From assembly GCF_035582795.1 (NCBI RefSeq), contig NC_134367.1:51553562-51617561 (forward strand): 64,000 nt of DNA, read 5' to 3'. The DNA comes from Mycteria americana. Lineage: Eukaryota; Chordata; Aves; Ciconiiformes; Ciconiidae. This document shows, in pieces, positions 25,601-34,758 of the stretch; position 1 is the first letter of the stretch; every line of letters begins with the position of its first letter. The notes beneath the pieces are model-generated. The model saw nothing but the letters and a program-made list of their open reading frames with translations. It had not been told where the DNA came from and ran no database searches. A program made the translations under genes and the position numbers.

Positions 25601-27943
25601 AGCACACAACTGGAAAGGGAATGATCATGTATTATAGGAGATAGTCCTGTATACAGGCATGCACAGATGCAAGTAAGGAGGGTGGAGGAAGCAATGTTTA
25701 TATAGTAGTCAGACTGGGAGGAAGAACAGAGGAAGGTCACAGTACTACCACAGTGTATGTTTGTTCAGGTCACTTCTAGGTCTTCATTACAACAGGAATC
25801 CAGAATTTTCTACCCCAAACAGCACATAGGCTAAGGGTAACCTGTCTCAAAACCTGCTCTTCTGCTTTCCTTTCTGCTGAAGAACTTCAGTTAGGGATTT
25901 TTAAAAAAATCATTATTTTTTTTTAATCTCAGCCAATTTGGTCTCATTCCCAAGGCCATATCATGGCTAAGTCCCTTTTGTATCATCTTCCCTGGATGCA
26001 GCAATTCCAAACACTCAGTCTCATGGAAAGAAAAGTCATCAGGAACGTAAGGTACAAATACTTCCCAGCAAAGTAGAGTTACATCTTTCTGCTAAGTGGA
26101 CAGCTAGGGTCCTGATAAGGGCAGTGTAATGCAACACAAGTTGGCAAGTTCTAGGTTGTCCTCACACAGAGGCCAAACACAGGCTACAATTGTTTTAGTT
26201 TATTCTTCCTGCCCTATGGACACATCCTGAAATGTAAGAATAGCTACCAGACATGACAATTTAGGACCATCAGAATTAAAGTAGTAGCTTTAGATCTCAG
26301 TCGATTCTGCTTTTTTCAGTACAGTTACACTAAGCTGAGAACTTAGACCTTAATACCATAAAATCCATACAGGGTTTTAGTCTTGTCTGAAGACTTTTAG
26401 CAACCAAGGCAGCAGCCCTCAGCTGAAGCCTTGCCTGCCATGAAGGCACACGCACTCCATGGCACCCAGTGAAAGAACTCTTATTGCAGAGAATGCGTGT
26501 AGGGGATCAGTGAGGCCTCTTCCCCCTCTATTACTGCTTGTAATAACTGACCAATTTAAGTCAGCTGTGACAGAGTAAAGCTATACAAGGTAGTAGACCC
26601 AACCACAAGCTACAAAAAAGATAAAATTGTAAAAGGTCATCTTTCTCAACCCAACTTATCCCTAGCACTGTAGACTAAAAGGGTGCCCTGCCTCAAGTCC
26701 CTACCAGCCACAGGCAAGGACCATGCTGTAGATATTACATTTTTTTGTCCACTCCTCTAGGCCCTGCTTATGAAACTAGAAAGACTGTGGAACATAGTAA
26801 TGACTTCATCTAGCTTTTCTCAAGCTCAAGGCTACTAGCCTTTGGGGCAAGTCAGTGAATACAGCCCTTCCAGCTAGGAAGGAGTCTAGCGCTACTAAGA
26901 AAAAGTATTTGATAGCACATGATGAGAAACAGCCCTATTTATTAGGCATTCAATTTCTATTTCAGGTACAAAAGAAAACAGGAAGCCCTCCCCCGTATAC
27001 ACTCACCTTATCACTTCAGCTAGCTCTGACCTAGCACATGCACCCACTAGACTTATTTACACATTCTCTACGGGTTTTTGAGGCTGCTGGAATCCTGAAC
27101 TTGACCTCCTTCTCAGGGCAGATCCACCCATATTACTACATCTCAGACAGCTGAGAGTTTGCCCTCTTCTATTTACTTAGAGACAGACAGGCAATTGCTC
27201 ACAGTACAGCAATATTTCAGTCTAATGGCAGTTGTACACAGCAGTGCCAAAAAAGCATTTGTCCTTCGGTTATCTTAACCGAGATGCGCTGTCTTAGCTA
27301 CCACTAGACCGTCAGGGTTATCAGCTCCAGCCGCTTGCAGAAGCCGGGCCCTGCTCTCACGCCGAGGATGAAGTCCACAGCTGCTCAGCCATCACCTCCC
27401 TAGCGGCACTCACCGCGCCAGCTGTGAAGCGGGCCCTAAAGGACGCGGCGGCGGCCCGTCACCGCCACCCCGGCCAGCCCCGGCCCCGGCGGCGAGGACG
27501 CCCCTCCCGCTTACATAAGAGCCGGCCGGAGCCCACGGCGGAGCCCAGCACCGACACACAGGCTCCGCATTCGCCTTCCCTCACCCTATATCTGCTCCCG
27601 AGGCGCCGGGTCCCGCCGCGGGAGGGGCGGGCACGTACCCCGCGGAGCTGCCCGCTGGACGCCCCCAGCCACCCGCCTGGGCCAGGGCGGGGGCGGCGGG
27701 GCCGGCTGCCCCGTGAGCAGGACCAGTGCCGGCTCCAGCGCCCCCCCCCCCCCCGCCGAGCCAGGCCGGGCCGTCCCTCACCTTGACGCGGATCTCGTAG
27801 GTGGTGAAGCGGCCGCGGCCCACCCCCACCGTCTGCGGGTTGCCCACGTCGATCTCCAGGAAGTTGCTGGGCGGCCCGTAGGCGTCGTTCAGATTCTGCG
27901 GCTTGCTGATCAGCCGCCGGGTGTCCGCGATCGTCTCGGCCAT
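10507..27943 (-). CDS. SNX3: SNX3, sorting nexin 3 (complete, four exons)
   Basis: SNX3 is a small cytosolic sorting nexin that binds PI3P on early endosomes through its PX domain and works with retromer to recycle cargo such as Wntless and transferrin receptor (established knowledge). Exons 27782-27943, 14643-14738, 14148-14272 and 10507-10612 join in frame to 489 bases, i.e. 162 residues plus TGA, the same length as human SNX3. The N-terminus is [20 protein letters not shown]. The PX domain holds RRRYSDF (68-74), PPLPGK (90-95) and the EER at 116-118, so the PI3P-binding residues Arg70, Tyr71, Lys95 and Arg118 are all present. The C-terminus is YTPSKIRHT, where human ends HA. All splice sites are GT/AG. 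The start codon has G at -3 and +4. Confidence 0.98.
10613..14147 (-). other. SNX3: SNX3 intron 3, 3.5 kb
   Basis: Intron with minus-strand donor GTAAGTG (14141-14147) and acceptor CTCCAG next to 10612. CpG-poor and repeat-poor. No second gene recognised. The open frames at 11809-12009 and 12913-13197 have no recognisable similarity. Confidence 0.85.
14148..14272 (-). CDS. SNX3: SNX3 exon 3 ([19 protein letters not shown]...EQFIN)
   Basis: A 125-base exon encoding [20 protein letters not shown], then [20 protein letters not shown] and N, plus two bases of a Lys codon. It carries Lys95 of the phosphoinositide pocket and Arg118. No open frame longer than 60 codons marks it, so it is easily missed. 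Confidence 0.97.
14273..14642 (-). other. SNX3: SNX3 intron 2, 370 bp
   Basis: Short intron. The minus-strand donor is GTGGGTAAAA, slightly unusual but valid, and the acceptor is AAATCTTTCAG. No other content recognised. Confidence 0.9.
14643..14738 (-). CDS. SNX3: SNX3 exon 2 ([20 protein letters not shown]...)
   Basis: A 96-base exon of exactly 32 codons: [20 protein letters not shown], then [12 protein letters not shown]. It contains the RRRYSDF motif of PX domains. Human SNX3 has Ser where this has Asn in LRNELE (from memory). Confidence 0.97.
14739..27781 (-). other. SNX3: SNX3 intron 1, 13 kb
   Basis: Very long first intron with minus-strand donor GTGAGG (27776-27781) and acceptor TTGTTTTCAG. 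No exon, RNA gene or clear transposon was recognised despite reading both strands. The plus strand looks A/C-biased in the lines I sampled. Long homopolymers are few until the 14-base C run at 27741-27754, which lies 27 bp inside the donor. Confidence 0.8.
27741..27754. repeat. Poly-C tract (14 C) in the SNX3 first intron
   Basis: Uninterrupted C14 on the plus strand, hence G14 in the SNX3 transcript just downstream of the exon 1 donor. Length may be inaccurate in the assembly. Confidence 0.85.
27782..27943 (-). CDS. SNX3: SNX3 exon 1 ([20 protein letters not shown]...YEIRVK)
   Basis: A 162-base coding part of exactly 54 codons from ATG (27943) to the donor AAG|GTGAGG. It encodes [20 protein letters not shown], then [20 protein letters not shown] and [14 protein letters not shown]. 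The unspliced frame reads on into the intron, giving a spurious longer open frame (27581-28165). Confidence 0.98.
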
Positions 27944-28107
27944 GGCGGAGCGGGCGCCTTCCCCCAGGAGCGCGGCAGGACGTGAACGAGCGAGCACCGA
28001 GCGCCGCCCCGCCCGGCCCGCCCTCTTATCGCCCCGCGGCCAGCTGACTGCCCGGCAACGCGCACCCACGCCGCCGCCGCCGCGAGCGGATGCGCCCGCC
28101 GCCCGCG

Positions 28108-28132
28108 CGCAAGGCAGGCTGGGCATTGTAGT
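28108..28132 (-). promoter_or_regulatory. ZNF143/SBS-like motif at the SNX3 promoter
   Basis: On the minus strand the sequence reads ACTACAATGCCCAGCCTG then CCTTGCG. This differs from the extended ZNF143 (SBS2) consensus ACTACAATTCCCAGCATG+CCTTGCG at about two positions. It lies about 165-190 bp upstream of the SNX3 ATG. Confidence 0.7.
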
Positions 28133-28182
28133 CCTCAGGGCCGCCTCGCTCGCCACGCCCGGCACGGCCGCCCGCCTTCCGA

Positions 28183-28205
28183 ACTACACGTCCCGGCGTG
28201 CGCGG
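28183..28205 (+). promoter_or_regulatory. Second ZNF143/SBS-like motif, opposite strand
   Basis: ACTACACGTCCCGGCGTG followed by CGCGG on the plus strand fits a degenerate form of the ACTACAnnTCCCrGCrTGC family. It lies 50 bp from the first motif in the opposite orientation. Confidence 0.5.
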
Positions 28206-29250
28206 GAGGTGCGGGGCGGCGGCTGTGAGAGCTGGTTTCTCGGGCCCGCCCGCCAGGCAGGCGGCGCGACGCGCTGGGCGCAGGCTGCGGGGCTTGGCCC
28301 GGCTCCAGCCGGCGGCACGGGGGCTGCGCGGGGGGGGTGGTCCGGGTCTTCCCGCAGATTCCCCCCGCTTGGGGCCCGCAGTGGGTCCCCTCCTCTCGTC
28401 CAGGGAAGGAGATCCTGTGCGGGGTCGGGGGGGGGTGCGGCCCCAGGCGGTGCGGGCGGCCCCGGGAGGCTTGGCTGGGCCTGGCCCTCGGTGAGGCCGA
28501 GGCGGGGGTCTCGATGCGGTAGCACGGATCAGGAGCATGGACAGACAACGGCGATGCGATTCAGTCAGCGCAGCAGCAATCTAACCGATTTTTTTTAAAC
28601 CAAAGAAGGGTTTAACAACACATGACAATAATAATGCATTACTCCCGGCTGCAACTTTTCACCTGCGGCCCTTAAAGAGTGCAGAAAGGAAGGATTGCTC
28701 TTCATTTCAGGTGGGGAGCCCCAGGTAGGTTAGGTTGGTATATTAGCCAGAAACATAACCTAGGTCTCAGTGTAAGAGAATAAGAAATTATTTTTGCAAT
28801 GGCATTGTCAATGGACATCAACAAAACTATGTATCAAGATCAGGGAAAAAGGCAACGCTGTAATCGAGATACAAAACAGCGAGAGCCAGGATGAAAAGGC
28901 TGGATAGGAAATGCTGTATATGCAAGGTGTTAGGCAAAAGGAATCAGCCAGGTACAAATATAGGCTAGAGGAGGCACCTACCAAAAGCTCTGCATTGAAA
29001 ACAAAGTCCAGGTTATTGACCCAAGCTGCAAGCAAGGTGGCAATGTTGTCTGTAGAAGCATTACAGCTTTTAAAAATTCTTGACTTTTCACAAATGATAT
29101 GCATTTAATAGCAGTATAACCAACTGGCCCAGATTTTATATCCTCATAGCTTACAAAGATTAAGAGCTTGCTCACATTTCATTCATAAAGGATAGGAAAG
29201 GAAAATTGTGTTTACAGAATAATTTTTAAAAAAAGGTATTTTAGTAACTT

Positions 29251-29298
29251 GAAGAGAGAGAGAAAAAAAGAGAGTAAGAGAAAGGGAGAAGGGGAGCT
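29251..29298 (+). repeat. GA-rich low-complexity tract
   Basis: Almost pure purine run built of GAGA, AAAAAAAG and GGGAGAAGGGG units on the plus strand. Simple sequence of no evident gene association. Confidence 0.7.
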
Positions 29299-32200
29299 GA
29301 CAGAACTCTTCTCTTCCAAGACATAAGGTCTTTGACTCTTCAGTACCTGATTCAAGTAGATGGTGTGTTACGATGAAAGAAATGTTGCCAGAAGAAGTGG
29401 AATGTTTACCTTCTTGATGCACCTAGGACATAAGTGAATAGAAATTATATTAACCCATGGCTAATATTTCTACATGACTCTATCATCTTAGAGGTCTTCC
29501 AGATTTTTTTTTTATATCTGTTAACAGTACCCCTCCAATGATTAAATGCATATATCATTTTCCGTCCTGCTTTATAAAAGAGTTCTGATGACGCTCCATT
29601 ACTATCCAGGTAGAATGAGATTGTAGGGAAACTAGTTATATTTTTTCTAAAAATCTGTGTCTAGGCAGTAGGCAAAATGGCAGGCTGCTCACAGATCACA
29701 TCCAAGAGACTCAAAGTTAACATTGGGCAAGTTTGGTTAGCAGCTGTCTAGGTTAATAAAAAGTTAATCAGAAAGCAGAGATGAACCCAAGGTACAAAAA
29801 TAGTCCATCCACATAACCAGTATGCTGTAGGTGGTTTGCTTGGTAACTTCTGTGAATTTCTTGCTCATCACTCCTCCAGTGTTATTTCTCCCCCTTACTA
29901 GTGCACCTTCCTTACTTCCTTTCTTTCTGCTAATAGCTGCCAACTCTTCACTTTATAATTATAAACAGAAATTAAGCTGACAGAGTTTTACAAAGAGGGA
30001 GTGAAAGGGAGCCTTACCTGAACTATACTAGTTATTAAACTGGTCTTGCAGCAAGGCAAGAAAAAACTAATTAATTCTACTGAGATTACATATGCACGCA
30101 TCTGGATAAGCTTTTGTTTGTTACACAACCTGTGCTACCACATCTGACTGCAAATGTGAAAATACGACAGAGCACTGGTATTGTCTTAAGTATAATATAT
30201 TGTCTGCCTCCTGGCCAAGGCTGGTTTCCTTATCTATTCCAAAAAAACAAAAGAAGTGCCTAATACTGTACATTTGGGAAGTTGGTGAGCCTACGATGAA
30301 TCAAGAATATAATTTGTTCATATAATATAATGCTGGGTAAATACTAAGAGTGAGGCTTAAGTTGAATGCTTTTCTCATGGCATACCATCTTGGCACCACA
30401 GTTCTGTCTGCTTTTCCTAACAGAGATTAACTGGTGGTGGAGAGCCACGCAGAGACAAGCTACAGAGAGTGAATGTTTTAGTGCCCGTTTGCCAATAGCA
30501 TTGGTAAGTAAGGAGGTTACAGTGATTTGGTGAGGTCTCCCATCTCTGTCTTTTTCATTGAGGTCAAATACAAATCCTTTGACCTGGGAGACAAAGGGGA
30601 AGATGCCCTGCTTCATGACTACCCCCCCTTACATCACGTGAAAGCATGCATGCCACATTGGCTAATGAGGCAAAGAGAAGGAATGAAGGTGAGGGAAAAT
30701 CAGAGTCCTGTGAGCCTCCTTGTTTCCTTCCAACCCTCAGAAAATGCATTTGTTTATTTTGAATTGTGTTTTGGATGTTTTTTGCGATCCATGAGACTAG
30801 AGTTACACTATCTGTAGTTGTTTCTGCTTGCTCGAAAGGTTCTTCTTTCAGGATGAAGGTGAGCATAAATTCAGAAAAGAAAGTTTTAATTCTGTTTCTA
30901 ACATGAACTTTGGGCCAAATTTCAAATCTGGAGGGAGGGAGGTCAGCTGTGTTTGTAGGTCCAAAGATTAGATACAAGAAACCAAGCGTTTAGAGTAACA
31001 AACAAGAGATTAGGTACTGATGGATTTGTTACTATACATTATTTATTCAACTATGACACACAAATTTTCTGGCATAACTTCAAGTGGCAATATGAATACC
31101 AGAGTCTCATAGCATAAACCCACAGAAGCAGGTATTAATGGATGATTAATTCTTAAATTTGGTGTAGTAATACCTCTCAAGTAGTTTTTTGTTTGTTTCT
31201 TTGTTTGTAAAAGAAAAAGGCACATCTAACTGCAAAGGAAACCAAATCTCTCCATTATCTAGTTTGGATTCTCCAGCCTTCTGACAAGTGTCCAGGTTAA
31301 CACATTTTAGTCAACACAGGGATATTTTGTCAAAACTTGTGGGGAATGCTGACTCAGGATATGGCAAAACCCACAAGGCATTGAATTGTGCAAAGCTTTA
31401 TGTGGAAAAATGACTTCCTGATTCCTACATTAGCTGCCAGTGCTTTGAAGCACGGTGTTTGGATGTCTGCATTGTATATTTATAATCCAGATAAAAATAT
31501 TAAGTGTATAAATATAATTTGTAATATCCACATATTTTTATATATATAGATTTAGATTTAACTATTGACTTCAATTCCTCTTCTCCCTTTTTACACAATA
31601 TTATCCCTTTCAACAGGGATGATTCTCATATACACTTCTAGATTCCTTAATGTTTAAAATGTCATCCACTACCTCACAGCATTCGTTTCTACTGTGAACT
31701 CCTTGTTCTGAGAGAAGCTGAGTAGTGTCCATGTAACTGGAAAACTGTGCAATGGATTTCTAGCACATTGAGCTGTTTGAGCTGACTGAAATGCAAGCAG
31801 TAAACAGATAGTGAAAATGGCTGTAAGTCCATAAGTTCGGGAACATTTCTGCAGCTTTATTAATCTGAGGCTTTAAAAGCGACGTAGACTATTAATAGCA
31901 TATTTGATTGTCTCGAAATAGATGAGGTTAATATCAAGTTTTCCCCGGAGTGTTTTGACATAATTCCAGGCAAATGGCTTTTGATGGAAGCCGTGTTGAT
32001 GAAAATTAGCCACAAAATCAATTTTTACCATTCAGTAGGCTGAATGGTCAGTCCTAGATCAAAAGTACATTTATGTTTGGGAGCCAAAGATGTTTCCCAT
32101 GGTGGGAATATCTTGGAGCCTTGCAGGCAGGTAGACCCTGCCCTCCTTCTGCAGAAACTTAGAGTGGGTCTGGCAGACACCCAGCGACCCTTGGACACAT

Positions 32201-34071
32201 ACATCCCCATAGGATTCAGCACATCAGGATTTCTCAAAGGAGTGCAGTTTATACCACTGGAGGCCAGAGGGGGCCTCTGGAGGGGTTTTATTATAGCCCT
32301 GATTTTTATTCCTGTTAAAAACCACCTATACTTTTGGCTGGCTGGCAGGCTAATAATGCAGCTGGGTTGAACAAGTGTCAGTTTGAAATGTCACATTTTT
32401 GGAGGTGAGCAAAGGGGCAGGTACAGGGAATGGAGTATGTGAACATAGCACAGAATGGATCTCTGTTACGCAACATTATCCATGCTAATCTACAGAAGTA
32501 TACTTGAAAGTCCTGTTCATTTAGGCAAAACCACCAAAACGTGTTTTTGCCAAGTGCTTACAGCCAATGCAGATTCAGTTCCTGGGGTGTGCAATACAGC
32601 TTATGGTGGCATTTCAGAGTTTGCCAGTGTATAGAAGGCTCGTAGCATTGCAGAGGGTTTATTCACTTAGGTAGAAGATATCAGAAAGACCCAAATAGGA
32701 AGTTTTTCTATGCTGCCTTGGATAACAAGGTTAAGAAAAAAACAGTGACAATTTAAATAAATCAGATGTTTTTGCTGAAGATTATGCTGTCATTTTCTCC
32801 AATTATTCTTGACATTTCACCCATTCGTATTGTGATCTGAGTTAATAATGGAAGAAAAACCAGCTCTTGTTGCCTTGTTTATTCTTTGTTCTCAAGGAGA
32901 TAAGCTGTTTATAAAGATAAGTTATTTGTTATTTAAATCACTTTTACTGAAGTTGTTTGTTTCCTTGTTTGAGTTTCTAAAAATATTGCAACAATTGTGA
33001 TGCATCTTTGAGATGTCTATTCAATTCACTATGATTTGTACTGGAATTCATTCCTAAATGGGCACAGGTGTTGATAGCTGTAACATGCTACGATGAGTCA
33101 AAACCAATAAATGCTCAATAAAGGAAAGATGAAAGAAAATGCACTGAAAACAGCTCTTTTAAGATGTGATAAATTGGCACGTTAGTTCACTACTTAATTA
33201 GGTATATAGCACTGAAGATGTGTCTGGAGCAACCACATATTTTAAAACAGCTGAACATGTTAGAACATAACTTTAATCACTGTTAATATTTTCAATATCA
33301 GAACCATTATTTTAAAAATTAGCAATACTATTTAGGATATAATTAACTTTTGTTTGCAAGCAGTTCTATAGTGCCCTGATGCAACATTTTACTATACTCC
33401 TTATAAGAAAAGAAAGTTGAATAATAGTCTGTGAAAATGACTTGTTCACTTTCTCATGTTGAACAGAAATTTAACTCTAGAATAAGATATAGAAATTATG
33501 ATGTTGCAAACCCAAATGTCAGTTAAAGCATTTCCTTTGCACCTTTACCATGAGCAGACATTTTCTTATCTATTTCTTGCACAATGCACGCCGTAGGCAA
33601 CATCTTCTGAAGCCCCATCCTGACCTTTGCGTGCATTTCTGATGGGAATGGAGGGCCAGCCAGCGAACAGGGGAGTGTTACGGTTAGCGATTCCTGAGTG
33701 CCAGTGCCTTTCCCTTGGAGCGTAGGCTTTTTGCTTTGTGCCTTTCTGTCAAAAGAGCTTTGTAGTCACAATGGAGGCGGTTGGATAAGACAGTCGGGTA
33801 CCTACCAAACAAGGCAGGTGGTCAGCGTTCTCCCCCGGAGCTCTCAGGAGCCCTGTGTGGGTATCTGAACTGGTACTGCCAAGGACAAGGCTTACTGTGT
33901 GCTAAGCTCACACCGGCTGTACGGGGCTGAATCAGCCTCTAGGTTTTGCATTATCTTCAGGGAAATCTGCTTTTACGTTAAGGTATCTTGCTGTTGCGGT
34001 TTAAATATATGTTCATAGGCATAGAAGTGGTTGTGCTGCTAATGTGCAGATAGGCTGTAACTCTGGCCAGG

Positions 34072-34119
34072 AATATTTGTCCTTAATATTTTACAAATAT
34101 TTGTCCTTAATATTTTATG
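34072..34119 (+). repeat. 25-bp tandem duplication
   Basis: AATATTTGTCCTTAATATTT occurs twice in immediate succession (about 34073 and 34097), each followed by TA. The two copies are essentially identical, so the duplication is recent. Confidence 0.85.
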
Positions 34120-34599
34120 GTCCGTGCTTTTAAAGATAAACAGCACAAGCTAGAAATCATCAACAAATGCAAATTCAGTTGCCGAAACTCCTCAGTGACA
34201 GTCAAGCTGGCCTGAAAGCTGCTGCGTCGGGTAGAGCCCTGGTGCAGCACGATACAAATTATAGGCGACAAGCAAGTTATTTAGAAAATGTGAGTGCGTG
34301 GATACAGCAGTAAGGTACTATAAATGGCACCAGTGTGGCACTTGGTGGGTCTGTAAAGTGCGATTTGTGCCGAGTGGCCGCAACGGCTGCGCAGGGAGCG
34401 CGGCCCTGGGGCGTGCGCGGCCGGCTCTGCCTCCTCTGCTGGCCGCCCGGCTCCCCAGGGGCTGCCTCACAGCCTGCGGCTCGGTTTGGGGGGCAAGGGG
34501 AGGGAGAGGAACCGGGGAGCCCCGCTGGAACGACTCGCCTAGCACCGACCGAGGCGCGGTTCCTCCGGCGAGCGCGGCCGTTGCCCCAGGGGCGGCGGG

Positions 34600-34624
34600 A
34601 CTCCATTTCCCAGCGCGCCGCGCG
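34600..34624 (+). promoter_or_regulatory. AFG1L: ZNF143/SBS-like motif upstream of AFG1L
   Basis: ACTCCATTTCCCAGCGCG followed by CCGCGCG is close to ACTACAnTTCCCAGCATGC. It lies about 30-50 bp upstream of the ATG, near the expected start of transcription. Confidence 0.55.
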
Positions 34625-34649
34625 CCCCCGCCGCAGAGGCCGGGCCGGG

Positions 34650-34661
34650 AAGATGGCGGCG
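34650..34661 (+). promoter_or_regulatory. AFG1L: YY1-like element overlapping the AFG1L start codon
   Basis: GAAGATGGCGGC matches the AAnATGGCGGC consensus of YY1, common at start codons of CpG-island housekeeping and mitochondrial genes. Confidence 0.5.
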
Positions 34662-34758
34662 CCCGTGTCGCCCTTGGTTACTGCGCGCTGCCTGCTGCGG
34701 GCTTCGGCGCGGCGAGCCGCCCGCCTGCTACCGGCGCGGGCCGCCGCCCTGCGGAGAG
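34653..34758 (+). CDS. AFG1L: AFG1L exon 1 (presequence)
   Basis: 106 coding bases: [20 protein letters not shown], then [15 protein letters not shown], plus the first base of an Ala codon. Donor GTCAGT at 34759. Assigned by reading phase to exon 2, the absence of D/E and the CpG-island setting. This end is poorly conserved, so it is slightly less certain than the other exons. Confidence 0.85.

Larger units (their letters stand above)
27300..28540. promoter_or_regulatory. SNX3: CpG island and promoter region of SNX3
   Basis: Base composition changes abruptly to dense GC with many CpG dinucleotides around SNX3 exon 1, in contrast to the CpG-poor flanks. The minus-strand start of transcription is expected upstream (higher coordinates) of the ATG at 27943, probably about 27,960-28,100. 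GC-rich open frames of up to 231 codons on both strands here are compositional artefacts. Two ZNF143-like motifs lie at 28108-28132 and 28183-28205. Confidence 0.85.
28541..34369. other. Head-to-head spacer between SNX3 and AFG1L
   Basis: About 5.8 kb between the two CpG islands with no recognisable gene. It contains a GA-rich tract (about 29251-29298), a short CR1-like 3' phrase (ATCATCTTAGAGGTCTTCCA near 29483-29502), two AATAAA hexamers at about 33105-33121, and a 25-bp tandem duplication at about 34072-34119. Open frames up to 137 codons (30564-30977 minus) have no recognisable similarity. A non-coding transcript cannot be excluded. Confidence 0.65.

Noticed and set aside
27423-28598. Large GC-rich open frames on both strands around SNX3 exon 1 (up to 231 codons)
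   Set aside because: They are Arg/Pro/Gly/Ala-rich readings of a CpG island, overlap each other on both strands, and contain no recognisable domain. Only the 54 codons at 27782-27943 are real.
30564-30977. 137-codon minus-strand open frame in the spacer
   Set aside because: No family recognised, no CpG or promoter setting, and overlaps a plus-strand frame. It is within the length expected by chance in about 6 kb.
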